A DNA stretch of 64,000 bases from Verrucomicrobiota bacterium (GTDB taxonomy: Bacteria; Verrucomicrobiota; Verrucomicrobiia; CAIQCK01). Location of the stretch: contig JACRQF010000001.1 in the NCBI GenBank assembly GCA_016222825.1, positions 57,465-121,464 of the forward strand, written 5' to 3'. The notes beneath the pieces are model-generated. The model was not told the origin of the DNA, ran no database searches, and was given only the letters and a program-made list of their open reading frames with translations. Each line of letters begins with the position of its first letter. Positions within the stretch are counted from its first letter, which is position 1. The position numbers were made by a program, and so were the translations under genes. Of this stretch, positions 24,067-33,500 are shown in pieces.

Positions 24067-25551
24067 CTACATCCTGAGCTTGCGGCGGAAGGATTGTTGG
24101 AAGGCGTGCTGGTGGAGGCGACGCCATGTTTTGTCGAGCCGTGCCAGATGCTTGCGGCGGCGTTGCGTGAGCAGCGACAGCAGGGGGCGCGGCGGTTTCA
24201 ACCGGCCCGACGCCAGCCGCTCCATCCCCACGTCAATGTCGTGGATACGCGCCAGCGCCCGCTCAGTGTCGTGGATGCGCTCCTTGAGCTTCGCGACAGT
24301 CGCGCCGAGCACGGGAGAGAAGAATTCGCCAAGGTAACGGACGCGGCGCAGGGCGATGCGAAGGCGGTGGAGGTCTTCGGAGGACTCGGATCGGCGCAGG
24401 CGCGCGAGAGCGAGGGCGCGGCAAAATTCCTTCCGAAGCCGGCGGCGGGCGAGTTTCTCTAGGGAAACGGGCGGCTCGGCACCGGCCATCCGGGGCAGTT
24501 TCACCCGCAGCAGGCGGCCCATGTCGAGCTTGAGCGCGGCCAGTTCCCGCCCGCCCAGATGACGCCGCACGACGGCAAGCAGTTGACGCCGGCGGCGAAA
24601 CTGGAGGCGGATGAATGCCTGCCAGCCCGGTTTGTCCGCGAATGGCCCCCGGACTTCCTTGCCCGTCAGGAACGCCACGGTCACGTCCGCGTCGCGAGCC
24701 GGACCTAGCCGGCGGTTCAGCCGCCCCAGCACGCGGTCAATCTTCTCCGCGGCGGTGTCCGCCAGCGGTTTGCGGAACGCCCGCAGCACGGCGCGCGTCC
24801 GGCGGACGGCCACGCGGATGTCGTGGAGCGGTTGGGGACTGTCGCCTTTGAGCGCGCCATCCACGTTGATGAGAACGGTCTTGAAGTGCAGGGACAGCAG
24901 CCGTCGCGCCGCTTCGAGGACGTGCATGCCGCGCCGCAACCCCGCCGGGTCCTTGTCCCGGCCGCCGGCGGCTGGAACGAGTTCGATGCCCAGCGAGAAA
25001 ACCGACTGCCAGAGGTCGCTCTTCTGGCTGGCGCGCTCGATGTTGTGCTGGAAGCGGCTGGTGCGGACGGTGACGAAGACTGTTTCGGGGCCGATTCGCA
25101 CGCGTTTGATGGAGGCGTCCTGGCAGTGGCCGTAGTCCAAGCCGTCGGCCACGCGCAGCAAGGCGCCGAGCTGGAGGGCGCGTTGCGGATGTGGCAGCCA
25201 CCGGACCCGCCGGTGACGCAGCAACGCGGGGACGGCTCCAGAGTGGAGCAGCATGACGGCGGCGATCATGTCGCGCTCCGCGTCCGAAAAGCCCGCCAGT
25301 CCTTCGCGCAGGACGATGGCGGCGCCCATTTCCCGGTGGGCCGCCGCGTCCACGCTGTAGGCGATGTCGTGCAAACGGCCGGCGGCTTCGAGGATTGAGC
25401 GGCTACCGGCGGGGAGCTTCAGCCGTTGTCGCGTCGCGTCGAAGAGCCGCAGCGCGAGCGCGGTGACGTGCGCGGTGTGGGCGTCCTCGTTGGCGTATTT
25501 GCGGCAGAGCTTCTCAACCGTCGGCTTCCCCGCTTTGCTCGCCGCGTTCAT
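24067..25551 (-). CDS. HD/CHAD-domain protein (polyphosphate-associated)
   Basis: This encodes 494 residues, ATG at 25551. Residues ~1-190 resemble the C-terminal HD-like domain of Ppx/GppA (GRLHDIAYSVDAAAHREMG, LLRVADGLDYGH). From ~215 comes a CHAD domain with its conserved His and basic helices: LHDIRVAVRRTRAVLRAF, RLNRRLGPARDADV and LHRLRIALRRVRYLGEFF. CHAD domains bind polyphosphate. The gene starts three bases after the ppk stop, so is translationally linked to it. A regulatory or granule-binding role is more likely than catalysis, because the ASKHA nucleotide-binding half of Ppx is missing. Confidence 0.9.
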   Translation of the reverse strand: MNAASKAGKPTVEKLCRKYANEDAHTAHVTALALRLFDATRQRLKLPAGSRSILEAAGRLHDIAYSVDAAAHREMGAAIVLREGLAGFSDAERDMIAAVMLLHSGAVPALLRHRRVRWLPHPQRALQLGALLRVADGLDYGHCQDASIKRVRIGPETVFVTVRTSRFQHNIERASQKSDLWQSVFSLGIELVPAAGGRDKDPAGLRRGMHVLEAARRLLSLHFKTVLINVDGALKGDSPQPLHDIRVAVRRTRAVLRAFRKPLADTAAEKIDRVLGRLNRRLGPARDADVTVAFLTGKEVRGPFADKPGWQAFIRLQFRRRRQLLAVVRRHLGGRELAALKLDMGRLLRVKLPRMAGAEPPVSLEKLARRRLRKEFCRALALARLRRSESSEDLHRLRIALRRVRYLGEFFSPVLGATVAKLKERIHDTERALARIHDIDVGMERLASGRLKPPRPLLSLLTQRRRKHLARLDKTWRRLHQHAFQQSFRRKLRM

Positions 25552-25554
25552 GGA

Positions 25555-27675
25555 TCACTTCCCCGGCTTCTTCGCCGGAAGCTGCGGTTCGAAGACCATG
25601 TAGAGGTTCTTCCGCGCCTGTTGCGCCGCTTCGCACGCCTCGCGGTAGAACACCTCCTGCGCCCGCAGCGGCTTGCCGCGGCGCGACGGCTTCACGCGCT
25701 CGTAGCTGCCGTCGGGCAAAAGCCGGCGCGCCTTGACGGTGTCGCGCATGGAGGTTTTCAAAATGGCGATGAGGCGGCTGCGGCAGGCCGGGTCTTCGAC
25801 GGGCACGAGCAGTTCCACGCGCCGGTCGAGATTGCGCGGCATCCAGTCGGCGCTGGAGATGAACACGCGCTCTTCGCCGCCGTGCAGGAAATAGAGGATG
25901 CGGCTGTGTTCGAGGAAGCGGTCGAGGATGCTGGTGACGGTGATGTTCTCGCTCAGGCCGGGCACGCCGGGCCGCAGGCAGCAGACGCCGCGGATGTTGA
26001 GGTCTATCCTCACGCCGGCCTGCGACGCGCGGTAGAGCGCCTCGATAACGTCGCGATGCACGAGGGCGTTGAGCTTGGCCATGATGCGCGCCTTCTGGCC
26101 TTGCTTGCTGCGTTCGGTTTCGCTCTCGATCATCTCGATCACGCGCGCCCGCAACCCGTGCGGCGCAGCGGCGATCTTGCGATACTGGATCGGCTGCGAG
26201 TAACCCGTGACGGCATTGAAGAACGCCGCCGCGTCGGCCGCAAAGTCCTCGTTGCAGGTCAGCAGGCCGACGTCGCTGTAAAGGCGCGCGGTGACTTCGT
26301 TGTAGTTGCCCGTGCCGAAGTGGACGTAGCGCCGGACGCCCGTCGGTTCGCGGCGGACGACGATGCAGACCTTGGCGTGGACTTTCAGCCGTTTCAGGCC
26401 GTAGATAACCTGCACGCCGGCGTGTTCGAGCGCCTCGGCCCACTCGATGTTGCGCGCCTCGTCGAAACGCGCCTTCAGTTCCACCAGCGCCGTCACGAGC
26501 TTGCCGCGCCCGGCCGCCCGGGCCAACGCCGCGACGATCCGGCTGTTCTCGTTCGTCCGGTAGAGGATTTGTTTGATCGCCAGCACGCCGGGATCGTCCG
26601 CCGCTTGCTCGATGAACCGCGCCACCGGCTCGAAGCTTTGGAACGGATGAAACAGCAGCACGTCCTTCCTCGCGATGACATCGAACATCGCCGCGTCGGG
26701 CGGGACATCCGGCGAAGCCTGCGCCGGCCACGCTTTGTCCTTGAGCTTGTCGAAGCCCGGCAGTTTCACCAGCGCCCAGAACGCCGAGAGATCAATCGGG
26801 CCGGGGACCTTGTAAATCTGCCCGAAGTTGATCCTGAGCGCCTGCCGCAGAAACGCGAGCGCCGCCTCGGAAATCCGCTCGTCCACCTCCAGCCTCACAC
26901 AGTTGCTGCGCTTGCGGGCGTCCAGCACCTCGCGCATGTGGCCAAGCAGGTCGCCGGCCTGGTCTTCGCGAACCGTGAGGTCGGCGTTGCGCGTGATGCG
27001 GAACGGCACGCACTCCACGACCGTCTCGCCGGGAAAGAACCGCGCGATGAACGCGGCGATGATTTCCTCGACGGGAATGCATGTGTATTTCGCCGGGTCG
27101 GGCACGGCGATGAACCGCGCCAGCGACCGCGGCAAATGCATCACCGCAAACCGCGGTGTCTGCGGCGATTCCTTGTCCGGCTCCAGCCGCACCAGCAGGT
27201 TCAACCTCAATCCCGGCAGCAATGGAAACGCCGCCAGCATCTTGACCGCGATCGGCGAGATGAGCGGATAGAGGTCGTGCGTGAAGATGCGCTCGATGTG
27301 CGCGAGTTGCTCCGGCTCAAGCGTCTCGACGCGGACGCGCTGGATGCCCGCCGCCGAAAGCTCCGGGTCCAGTTCCTTCAGCAGGCATTGGTATTGGTCC
27401 GCCACGAGCCGCTGCGTGCGCCGGCTGATCTCGGCCAGTTGCTGCTCCGTCGTGAAGCCGTTGGCATCGAGCGCGCTCTTGCCTTCCTCCAGCAACTGCT
27501 GCAAGCCGCCGACGCGCACCATGAAGAACTCGTCGAGGTTCGAGCTGCTGATGGCGACAAACTTCAGCCGTTCGAGCAACGGCACCGTCGCATCGCGCGC
27601 CTCTTCCAGCACACGCGAGTTGAACTCCAGCCAGCTCAACTCGCGGTTCAACATTTGCAGGTCGTTCTTAGCCAT
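25555..27675 (-). CDS. ppk1: Polyphosphate kinase 1
   Basis: This encodes 706 residues, full length for the family. The N-domain start is LQMLNRELSWLEFNSRVLEEA, then SSNLDEFFMVRVGGL. The catalytic region contains LVELKARFDEARNIEWAEALE, the autophosphorylated-His segment LKVHAKVCIVVRRE, YVHFGTGNYNEVTARLYSD, and FLEHSRILYFLHGG with the second conserved His, plus IRGVCCLRPGVPGLSENI. It reversibly makes polyphosphate from ATP. The ATG at 27675 overlaps the ppx stop by eight bases, so the two are translationally coupled. Confidence 0.96.
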   Translation of the reverse strand: MAKNDLQMLNRELSWLEFNSRVLEEARDATVPLLERLKFVAISSSNLDEFFMVRVGGLQQLLEEGKSALDANGFTTEQQLAEISRRTQRLVADQYQCLLKELDPELSAAGIQRVRVETLEPEQLAHIERIFTHDLYPLISPIAVKMLAAFPLLPGLRLNLLVRLEPDKESPQTPRFAVMHLPRSLARFIAVPDPAKYTCIPVEEIIAAFIARFFPGETVVECVPFRITRNADLTVREDQAGDLLGHMREVLDARKRSNCVRLEVDERISEAALAFLRQALRINFGQIYKVPGPIDLSAFWALVKLPGFDKLKDKAWPAQASPDVPPDAAMFDVIARKDVLLFHPFQSFEPVARFIEQAADDPGVLAIKQILYRTNENSRIVAALARAAGRGKLVTALVELKARFDEARNIEWAEALEHAGVQVIYGLKRLKVHAKVCIVVRREPTGVRRYVHFGTGNYNEVTARLYSDVGLLTCNEDFAADAAAFFNAVTGYSQPIQYRKIAAAPHGLRARVIEMIESETERSKQGQKARIMAKLNALVHRDVIEALYRASQAGVRIDLNIRGVCCLRPGVPGLSENITVTSILDRFLEHSRILYFLHGGEERVFISSADWMPRNLDRRVELLVPVEDPACRSRLIAILKTSMRDTVKARRLLPDGSYERVKPSRRGKPLRAQEVFYREACEAAQQARKNLYMVFEPQLPAKKPGK

Positions 27676-29272
27676 GCGTGATCGCCTCGTCCGCGCTGAG
27701 GGCGGTGCGCAACTCCACCTTCGTGCCGTATATCTGCTCGAACATGTTCGCCTTGTCCCGCATCGCCAGTTGTTCCAGCGTCAGGTCGGGCAGGTCGTTC
27801 ACCGTGATGACGAACCGGTCCTTCTCCCGCGAGAACGCGACGTTCTTCAGGTCCTGCAGGTGCTTGCGGTCCAGGCAGTCGGCCAACCGCAAAATCGCCG
27901 CCAGCTTGGAAACCACCAGCCGGTCGTCGCGGTCCAGCGAGGTGTATTCGGTGTGATACGGCCGCGGCATCGCGCGGCGGTGGTAGCGCGCCACCAGCGC
28001 GATCAGCGTGATCTCCTTCCGGTTCAGGCCGAAAAGATCGCTGTTGAGAATGACATACATCGAATGCTTGTGATGGCTGCGATCGCTGATGAACACACCC
28101 ACCTCGTGCAACAGGCCCGCGATGCGCAGCAGCAACTCGTAGCGTTCGTCCAGGCCGTGCTCCGGCCGCAGCTCGCGGAACAGCCGCACGCACATCTCGC
28201 TGACGTAGCGCGAGTGGCCGTCGTTGACGCCGTATTTCTCCGCCAGCAACGTCGCCGAATACACCGCCTGCTCGGCAAACTCCGCCGTCCACGCGCCGCG
28301 CACGGCCATTTCCTTCAACAGCCCGTCGCGCTGCGACGCGCCCGCCACGAGGATGTGCTTCACCTGAAACGCCCGCGCCAGGTGCTCATACGCCAGCAAC
28401 GCCGGCCCGATCGTCTCCGCCTCCTGGTAGGGGATGTGATACTTGCGCACCAGTTCGTCCACGGACACCGGCACGATTTGGTCCACGAGGTCGGAAAACT
28501 TCTTGCAGTCAACGCGCGCCAAACCCTGCTTGTCCCACTTCGGCTGCAACAGCGCCGCCGCGAAGCGCGCGTCGCCGGAAACGGCGATGAGATACGGCAC
28601 CTTCCGCAGCGACACGTTCCAGTGAAGCTGGTCCACCGTCCGCTTGATGTGCTGCCCCAGCAACGCCCGGCTGCGGTCCGCGGGCGCGCGGTAGGTTTCC
28701 AGCGTCTCGCGCATCCGCAGCGCGCCCAGGCGGTAGGTGTTGGAAAACGTGATCCGCCCCTCGCGGACGAAAATCAACTCCGTGCTGCCGCCGCCCACCT
28801 CGATGATCGCCACGTTCTTCTTGCGCAGCGCCGAGTCCTTCCGGAACAGGTCGTGCACCGCGATGTAAGTCAGCCGGTTTTCCTCGGCGCCCTCGATCGC
28901 TTCGACATTGATCTGCGTCGTCATGTAGAGGCGGTCGAGGAACGCGTCGCGGTTCTCCGCCTCGCGCACGGCGCTGGTGGCCACCGCGCGAATCTGTTCC
29001 GGCTGGGTGACGCCGTATTCCTTCATCGTCCGGCGGAACGACTGCAGGATGGCGACGCATTCGTCGGTCGTGGACGGCTGAATGACGCCGGAAGAGAACG
29101 TGTCCTTGCCCAGATGCACCGCCCGTTGCAGCGACTCCAGCGGACGCACCGTGCCATCCGCGCCGATCTCCGCCACCTGCAACCGCACCGCCGTCGCGCC
29201 GATGTCAATGACCGCCACCGTCCGCGCGCCTTCGGCAAGAGGTTTCTCAGTTTTTGGCATAGCCTTGTCCAT
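27668..29272 (-). CDS. ppx: Ppx/GppA exopolyphosphatase
   Basis: This encodes 534 residues. The ATG at 29272 follows AAGGA at good spacing; a TTG at 29299 is in frame. The ASKHA phosphatase N-half has VAVIDIGATAVRLQVAEIG, ATSAVREAENRDAF (catalytic Glu region), EGAEENRLTY and IEVGGGSTELIF. The C-terminal HD-like half has LLHEVGVFISDRSHHKHSMY, with Glu in place of the usual Asp. It degrades polyphosphate or pppGpp. Pairing with ppk1 in one operon puts synthesis and breakdown under shared control. A GTTACA tandem repeat lies 30-47 bases upstream of the start. Confidence 0.93.
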   Translation of the reverse strand: MDKAMPKTEKPLAEGARTVAVIDIGATAVRLQVAEIGADGTVRPLESLQRAVHLGKDTFSSGVIQPSTTDECVAILQSFRRTMKEYGVTQPEQIRAVATSAVREAENRDAFLDRLYMTTQINVEAIEGAEENRLTYIAVHDLFRKDSALRKKNVAIIEVGGGSTELIFVREGRITFSNTYRLGALRMRETLETYRAPADRSRALLGQHIKRTVDQLHWNVSLRKVPYLIAVSGDARFAAALLQPKWDKQGLARVDCKKFSDLVDQIVPVSVDELVRKYHIPYQEAETIGPALLAYEHLARAFQVKHILVAGASQRDGLLKEMAVRGAWTAEFAEQAVYSATLLAEKYGVNDGHSRYVSEMCVRLFRELRPEHGLDERYELLLRIAGLLHEVGVFISDRSHHKHSMYVILNSDLFGLNRKEITLIALVARYHRRAMPRPYHTEYTSLDRDDRLVVSKLAAILRLADCLDRKHLQDLKNVAFSREKDRFVITVNDLPDLTLEQLAMRDKANMFEQIYGTKVELRTALSADEAITHG

Positions 29273-29301
29273 TTTCCGTCCTTGGAGTCTGCCAGACAAT
29301 T

Positions 29302-29319
29302 GTTACAGCCGCGTTACAA
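29302..29319 (-). promoter_or_regulatory. PHO-box-like tandem repeat before ppx
   Basis: The minus strand reads TTGTAAC-GCGG-CTGTAAC: two 7-mers separated by four bases, an 11-base period as in PhoB boxes (CTGTCAT-N4-CTGTCAT). The position ahead of ppx-ppk1 suits phosphate control. The 7-mer differs from the E. coli consensus, and no PhoB site is established for this phylum, so this is a hypothesis. Confidence 0.35.
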
Positions 29320-29332
29320 CGGCGGACATATT

Positions 29333-30328
29333 TTACCGCCGCCGCGCCTCGACCATCGCCCGCGCCGCCAGCGCCGCGCCGATGATGCCCGCGTCGTCGC
29401 CAAGGCCCGAATCAACAATCCTCACCCGCTCCGGGCTGGCCCCGATGACGTGGGCCATCGCCGACTTGCGGATGCGCGACAACAGCTTGTCACCCAGCGC
29501 CTGCATCAGCCCGCCGCCAAGAATGACGGCCTGGGGATTGAGGACGTTGATCAGGTTCGCCGCGCCGATGCCGATGTAGTTGCAGGCGTCGTCAATGATC
29601 TTGCAGACCAGCTTGTCGCCCTCGCGATAAGCCTCCGCCAGTATCCGGCTCCGCACCCGCTTCGTATCGCCGTCGCACAGGTCCCACACCACGCTCTTGC
29701 GCCCCTTCTCCATCGCCGTCACCACGCGCCGCACGATGGCGCCGCGGCTGGCGACCGATTCCAGGCAACCGCAGTTGCCGCAGCCGCACTTCGGGCCGTC
29801 CTCCGGCACCACCACCATGTGGCCGATCTCGCCGCTCATGCCGCTTGAGCCGCGATAAAGTTCGCCGTTCAAAACAATCCCGCCGCCGATGCCCGTGCCG
29901 ATGAACATGCACACGAAGTTCTGCAGCTTGCGGCCCGCGCCCTGGTGCTTCACCGCCAGCGTGCCGGCCTGCACGTCGTTGATCAACGCCGCCGGAAAAT
30001 GCAGCCGCCGCTCCAACAACTTCACCAGCGGCAAATCATGCCAGCCCAGGTTCGGCGCAATCCGCACCAACCCCCGCGCCTGGTCCACCATCCCCGGCAC
30101 GCCGACGCCAATCGCCGCGATGGCCGTGTGCGGCACCGCCGCGGACGCCAGTGCCTCGTTCACGCACTCCGCAACGCGCTCGATCACGCCCTCCACACCC
30201 AGCTCCGGCCGCGTGTTCTTCTTCTCGCGGCTCAGCACGCGGAGGTTCCCGTCAAATACCGCCGAGAGAATCTTCGTGCCGCCCAAATCCACCCCAACCA
30301 CGTGCTGCTTCTGTTTTCCGTGACTCAT
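29333..30328 (-). CDS. ROK-family sugar kinase (glucokinase-like)
   Basis: This encodes 331 residues. The ATG at 30328 is preceded by GGAGGA, which decides the start over the longer frame. Phosphate loop VVGVDLGGTKILSAVFD, sugar-binding FPAALINDVQAGTLA, MFIGTGIGGGIVLNGELYRG and the ROK zinc motif GHMVVVPEDGPKCGCGNCGCLES are all present, so it should be an active hexose kinase. It starts the run ROK-ppx-ppk1-CHAD with ~60 bases to ppx, which raises the question whether it can use polyphosphate; no diagnostic polyphosphate-glucokinase motif is obvious to me. Confidence 0.93.
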   Translation of the reverse strand: MSHGKQKQHVVGVDLGGTKILSAVFDGNLRVLSREKKNTRPELGVEGVIERVAECVNEALASAAVPHTAIAAIGVGVPGMVDQARGLVRIAPNLGWHDLPLVKLLERRLHFPAALINDVQAGTLAVKHQGAGRKLQNFVCMFIGTGIGGGIVLNGELYRGSSGMSGEIGHMVVVPEDGPKCGCGNCGCLESVASRGAIVRRVVTAMEKGRKSVVWDLCDGDTKRVRSRILAEAYREGDKLVCKIIDDACNYIGIGAANLINVLNPQAVILGGGLMQALGDKLLSRIRKSAMAHVIGASPERVRIVDSGLGDDAGIIGAALAARAMVEARRR

Positions 30329-30564
30329 TGTTCGTCCTCCAAACATGCTTTCAGTCGTTGCGCCTCGCGTTTTCCGTCCAAGGCGTCGCACCTTAGTCCC
30401 GAATTCCGCCAAAGCCAAGAGTGGAATACCCGCCGGTCATTTCAACCTCGCCATCAGTCCCGGCGTTGCTTACGCTGGACGGCAACACTGGACGATTGAA
30501 GACGCATTCGATGCAGAACATCCTCGTCGAGCCGAGCAGACTCCTTGAGTCATCAGGATCGCTT

Positions 30565-33500
30565 ATGAAACTGTCGCCCTCGCAGTCTCGAACACCGTTT
30601 GCCTTGCTCCTTGCCGCCGCGCTGTGCTCGTTGGCCGGCGCGGAGGACTGGCCCACCTACCGGCGCGACATCGCCCGCAGCGGCGTCACGCCGGAGAAGA
30701 TCGCCATGCCGCTCGCGGAGTCGTGGGTTTACCGCCCGCGCCATGCGCCAACGCCGGCGTGGGAACCGCCGCGGGACGTGCCGGTGGAAGGGTTTCTGGA
30801 GTTGCCGCGCATCCGGTTCGACGACGCCAATCACACGGTCGTCGCGGGCAGCGCGCTCTATTTCGGCTCGTCGGCGGACAACAAGGTGTATTGCCTCGAT
30901 GCGGGGTCGGGACGCGTGCGCTGGACGTTTTTCACAGGCGGCCCCGTGCGGCTCGCGCCGACGGTGAGCGAGGGGCGCGTCTATGCCGGCTCCGACGACG
31001 GCAATGTCTATTGCCTCGCCGCAGCCGACGGCAAGGTGATCTGGCAACGCCGGGCCGGGCCTGACGACCGGCGTTTGCTCGGCCACGGGAAGATGGTTTC
31101 GATGTGGCCCGTGCGGACCGGCGTGCTGGTGGACAACGGCGTGGCCTACTACGGCGCGGGGATTTTTCCGGCGGAGGGCGTCTATGTCGAGGCCGCGCGC
31201 GCCAGCGACGGGCAGTTGCTCTGGCGCAACGACACGGGCGGCGAGTCAGCCGAGGCGCGCATGTCGCCGCAAGGTTACCTGCTCGCCACGAGCACGAATC
31301 TCTTCGTGCCGCAGGGCCGCAGCGCGCCGAGCGCGTTTGACCGGCAGAACGGGCGGCAGGTGTATGAGTTCAGCTCGCCCGGCGGCGCCGGCTCCAAGGG
31401 GAAAGGGCCGCTCTTCAACGCCAGCTTTGCCAACCGCGGCGTCGGCGGCACTTTCGCGTTTCTCGCCGACAACCAGCTTTACACCGGCACCGAGCAGATC
31501 GTCGGCTACGACAGCGTCACGCGGCTGCAGGAAGCATGGTTTGCCGCACGCAAGGTCATCATCACTGAGAGCACCGCCTTCCTGACCACCAGCAACGCGA
31601 TGCTCGCGCTGAAGCGGGATGTTTATCCGAAGGTCAGCGTCCTGCGGTTCAACCTCCGCAGCCGGCGCACGCAGATGGACGCCGAGGCGGGCAACTCGCG
31701 CAAGGAACAGAAGCGGCTGGCGGCTGCGGTCAAACAGAACAAGACGGCCCTGGCCGACTTCGACGCGAAGCTGGCCGCGTTGCCGGCGGGCGATCCGAAA
31801 CGCGCCACGCTCGAAGCCGACCAAGCCGAGGCGAAGAAGACACTCGAAGCCGACGAAGCCAAGCTTAGCGCAGCGGACCAGAAACTCGACGGCGTCGCCA
31901 AGCAACTGGAAAGCATGGACAAGCAACTGGCGGAGGCCGACGCGGAGATGGAATCGAGTGTCAAGTGGCGTCTGTCGTGCGATTGCTCCGATGCGCTGAT
32001 TCTCGCCGGCGACGTGCTCTTTGCCGGCGGCCAGAACCGCGTGCTCGCGGCCGACGCGGCGACGGGCGCGAAGCTCTGGGAAGCGAAGGTCGCCGGCACA
32101 GCCAAGGGCCTCACCGTCAGCGGCGGCCGGCTCTACGTGAGCACGACCACCGGCGCGATCTACTGCTTCATTCCACGCAAAGCCGGCGCTCCGCCCGCGC
32201 CATCGGTCATCAGTGCGAAGCCCAACCTGTCGCCTTATCCGCCGGACAAGCTCACCGCCGCCTACGCCGCCGCCGCGAAGGCCATCGCGCGCGAGTCCGG
32301 CGTCAAGCGCGGGTTTTGTCTCGTGCTCGGCTGCGAAACGGGCCGGCTCGCGCTGGAACTGGCTAAGAACACCGAGATGAAGATCATCGGCATTGAGCCG
32401 GACGCGCAGAAGGTCGCCGCGGCAAGGAAGGCCCTCGACGCTGCCGGCCTCTACGGCGCGCGTGTCACCGTGGACCAGGGCGCGCTCGACTGCCTGCCGT
32501 ATGCGTCCTACTTCGCCAATCTCATCGTCTCCGACACCGCCTTGCTCGGCCGGCTCAACGATTGTTCCCCGAAGGAAGTTCTTCGCCTTCTCAAGCCATG
32601 CGGCGGCGTCGCCATGCTCGGCCAGCCCTCCGAAGCCAAGAGCGGCATCACCGCGCTCACGCCCGCCGCGTTGCGCTCGTGGTTCGCCAGTGGCGGCGTG
32701 CCCGGCGTGCAGACCGCCGAAACCGGCGGCGTCTGGGCCACGTTCAAGCGCGGCCCGCTGCCCGGCGCAGGCTCGTGGACGCACGAATACGCCGACGCAG
32801 CCAACACCACCTGCGGCGACGACAAGCTCGTGAAGTGCCCGCTCGGCCTGCTCTGGTTCGGCGATCCCGGCCCGCTCCAGATGGTCAGCCGCCACCGCCG
32901 CGCCGCCGCGCCGCTCTCGGTCAACGGCATCATGCTTGTCGAGGGCGAACACGCGGTCAACGGCTACGACGCCTACAACGGCCTCAAGCTCTGGCAGCGC
33001 AACATCCCCAACGTCATCCGCACGCGGGTCTCGGACGAGTCCAGCAACCTCGCGGCGGACGAGAACAGTTTCTACGTCGCCACGACGAACAAGTGCCTCC
33101 GCCTCGACGCCGCCACCGGCGCGCTCAAGGTCACCTTCTCGATGCCGCGCGCCGCCGACGGCAAGCCTCGCTCCTGGTGCCACGTCGCCGTCGCCAACGG
33201 CCTCCTCATCGGCACCGGCAGCAAGACCGACATCGTCTCCGACATCCTGTTCGCGTGCGACACCGCGACCGGCCAGATTCGCTGGACCTACACGGGCGGC
33301 AGCATCCAGAATGCGACCATCTCCATTGCCGACGGCCGCGTGTTCTTCACCGACGGCGGCGTGCAAGCCGCCCCATCCGGCAAACCCGCCGCAAAGCCGG
33401 GCGTCCGCGTCGTCAAAACAGCCAAGCCGGCGACGTTGCGCAACATCACCGCGCTCGACCTCGCGACAGGCCGGCCCGTCTGGCGCAAACAGATGGACCT

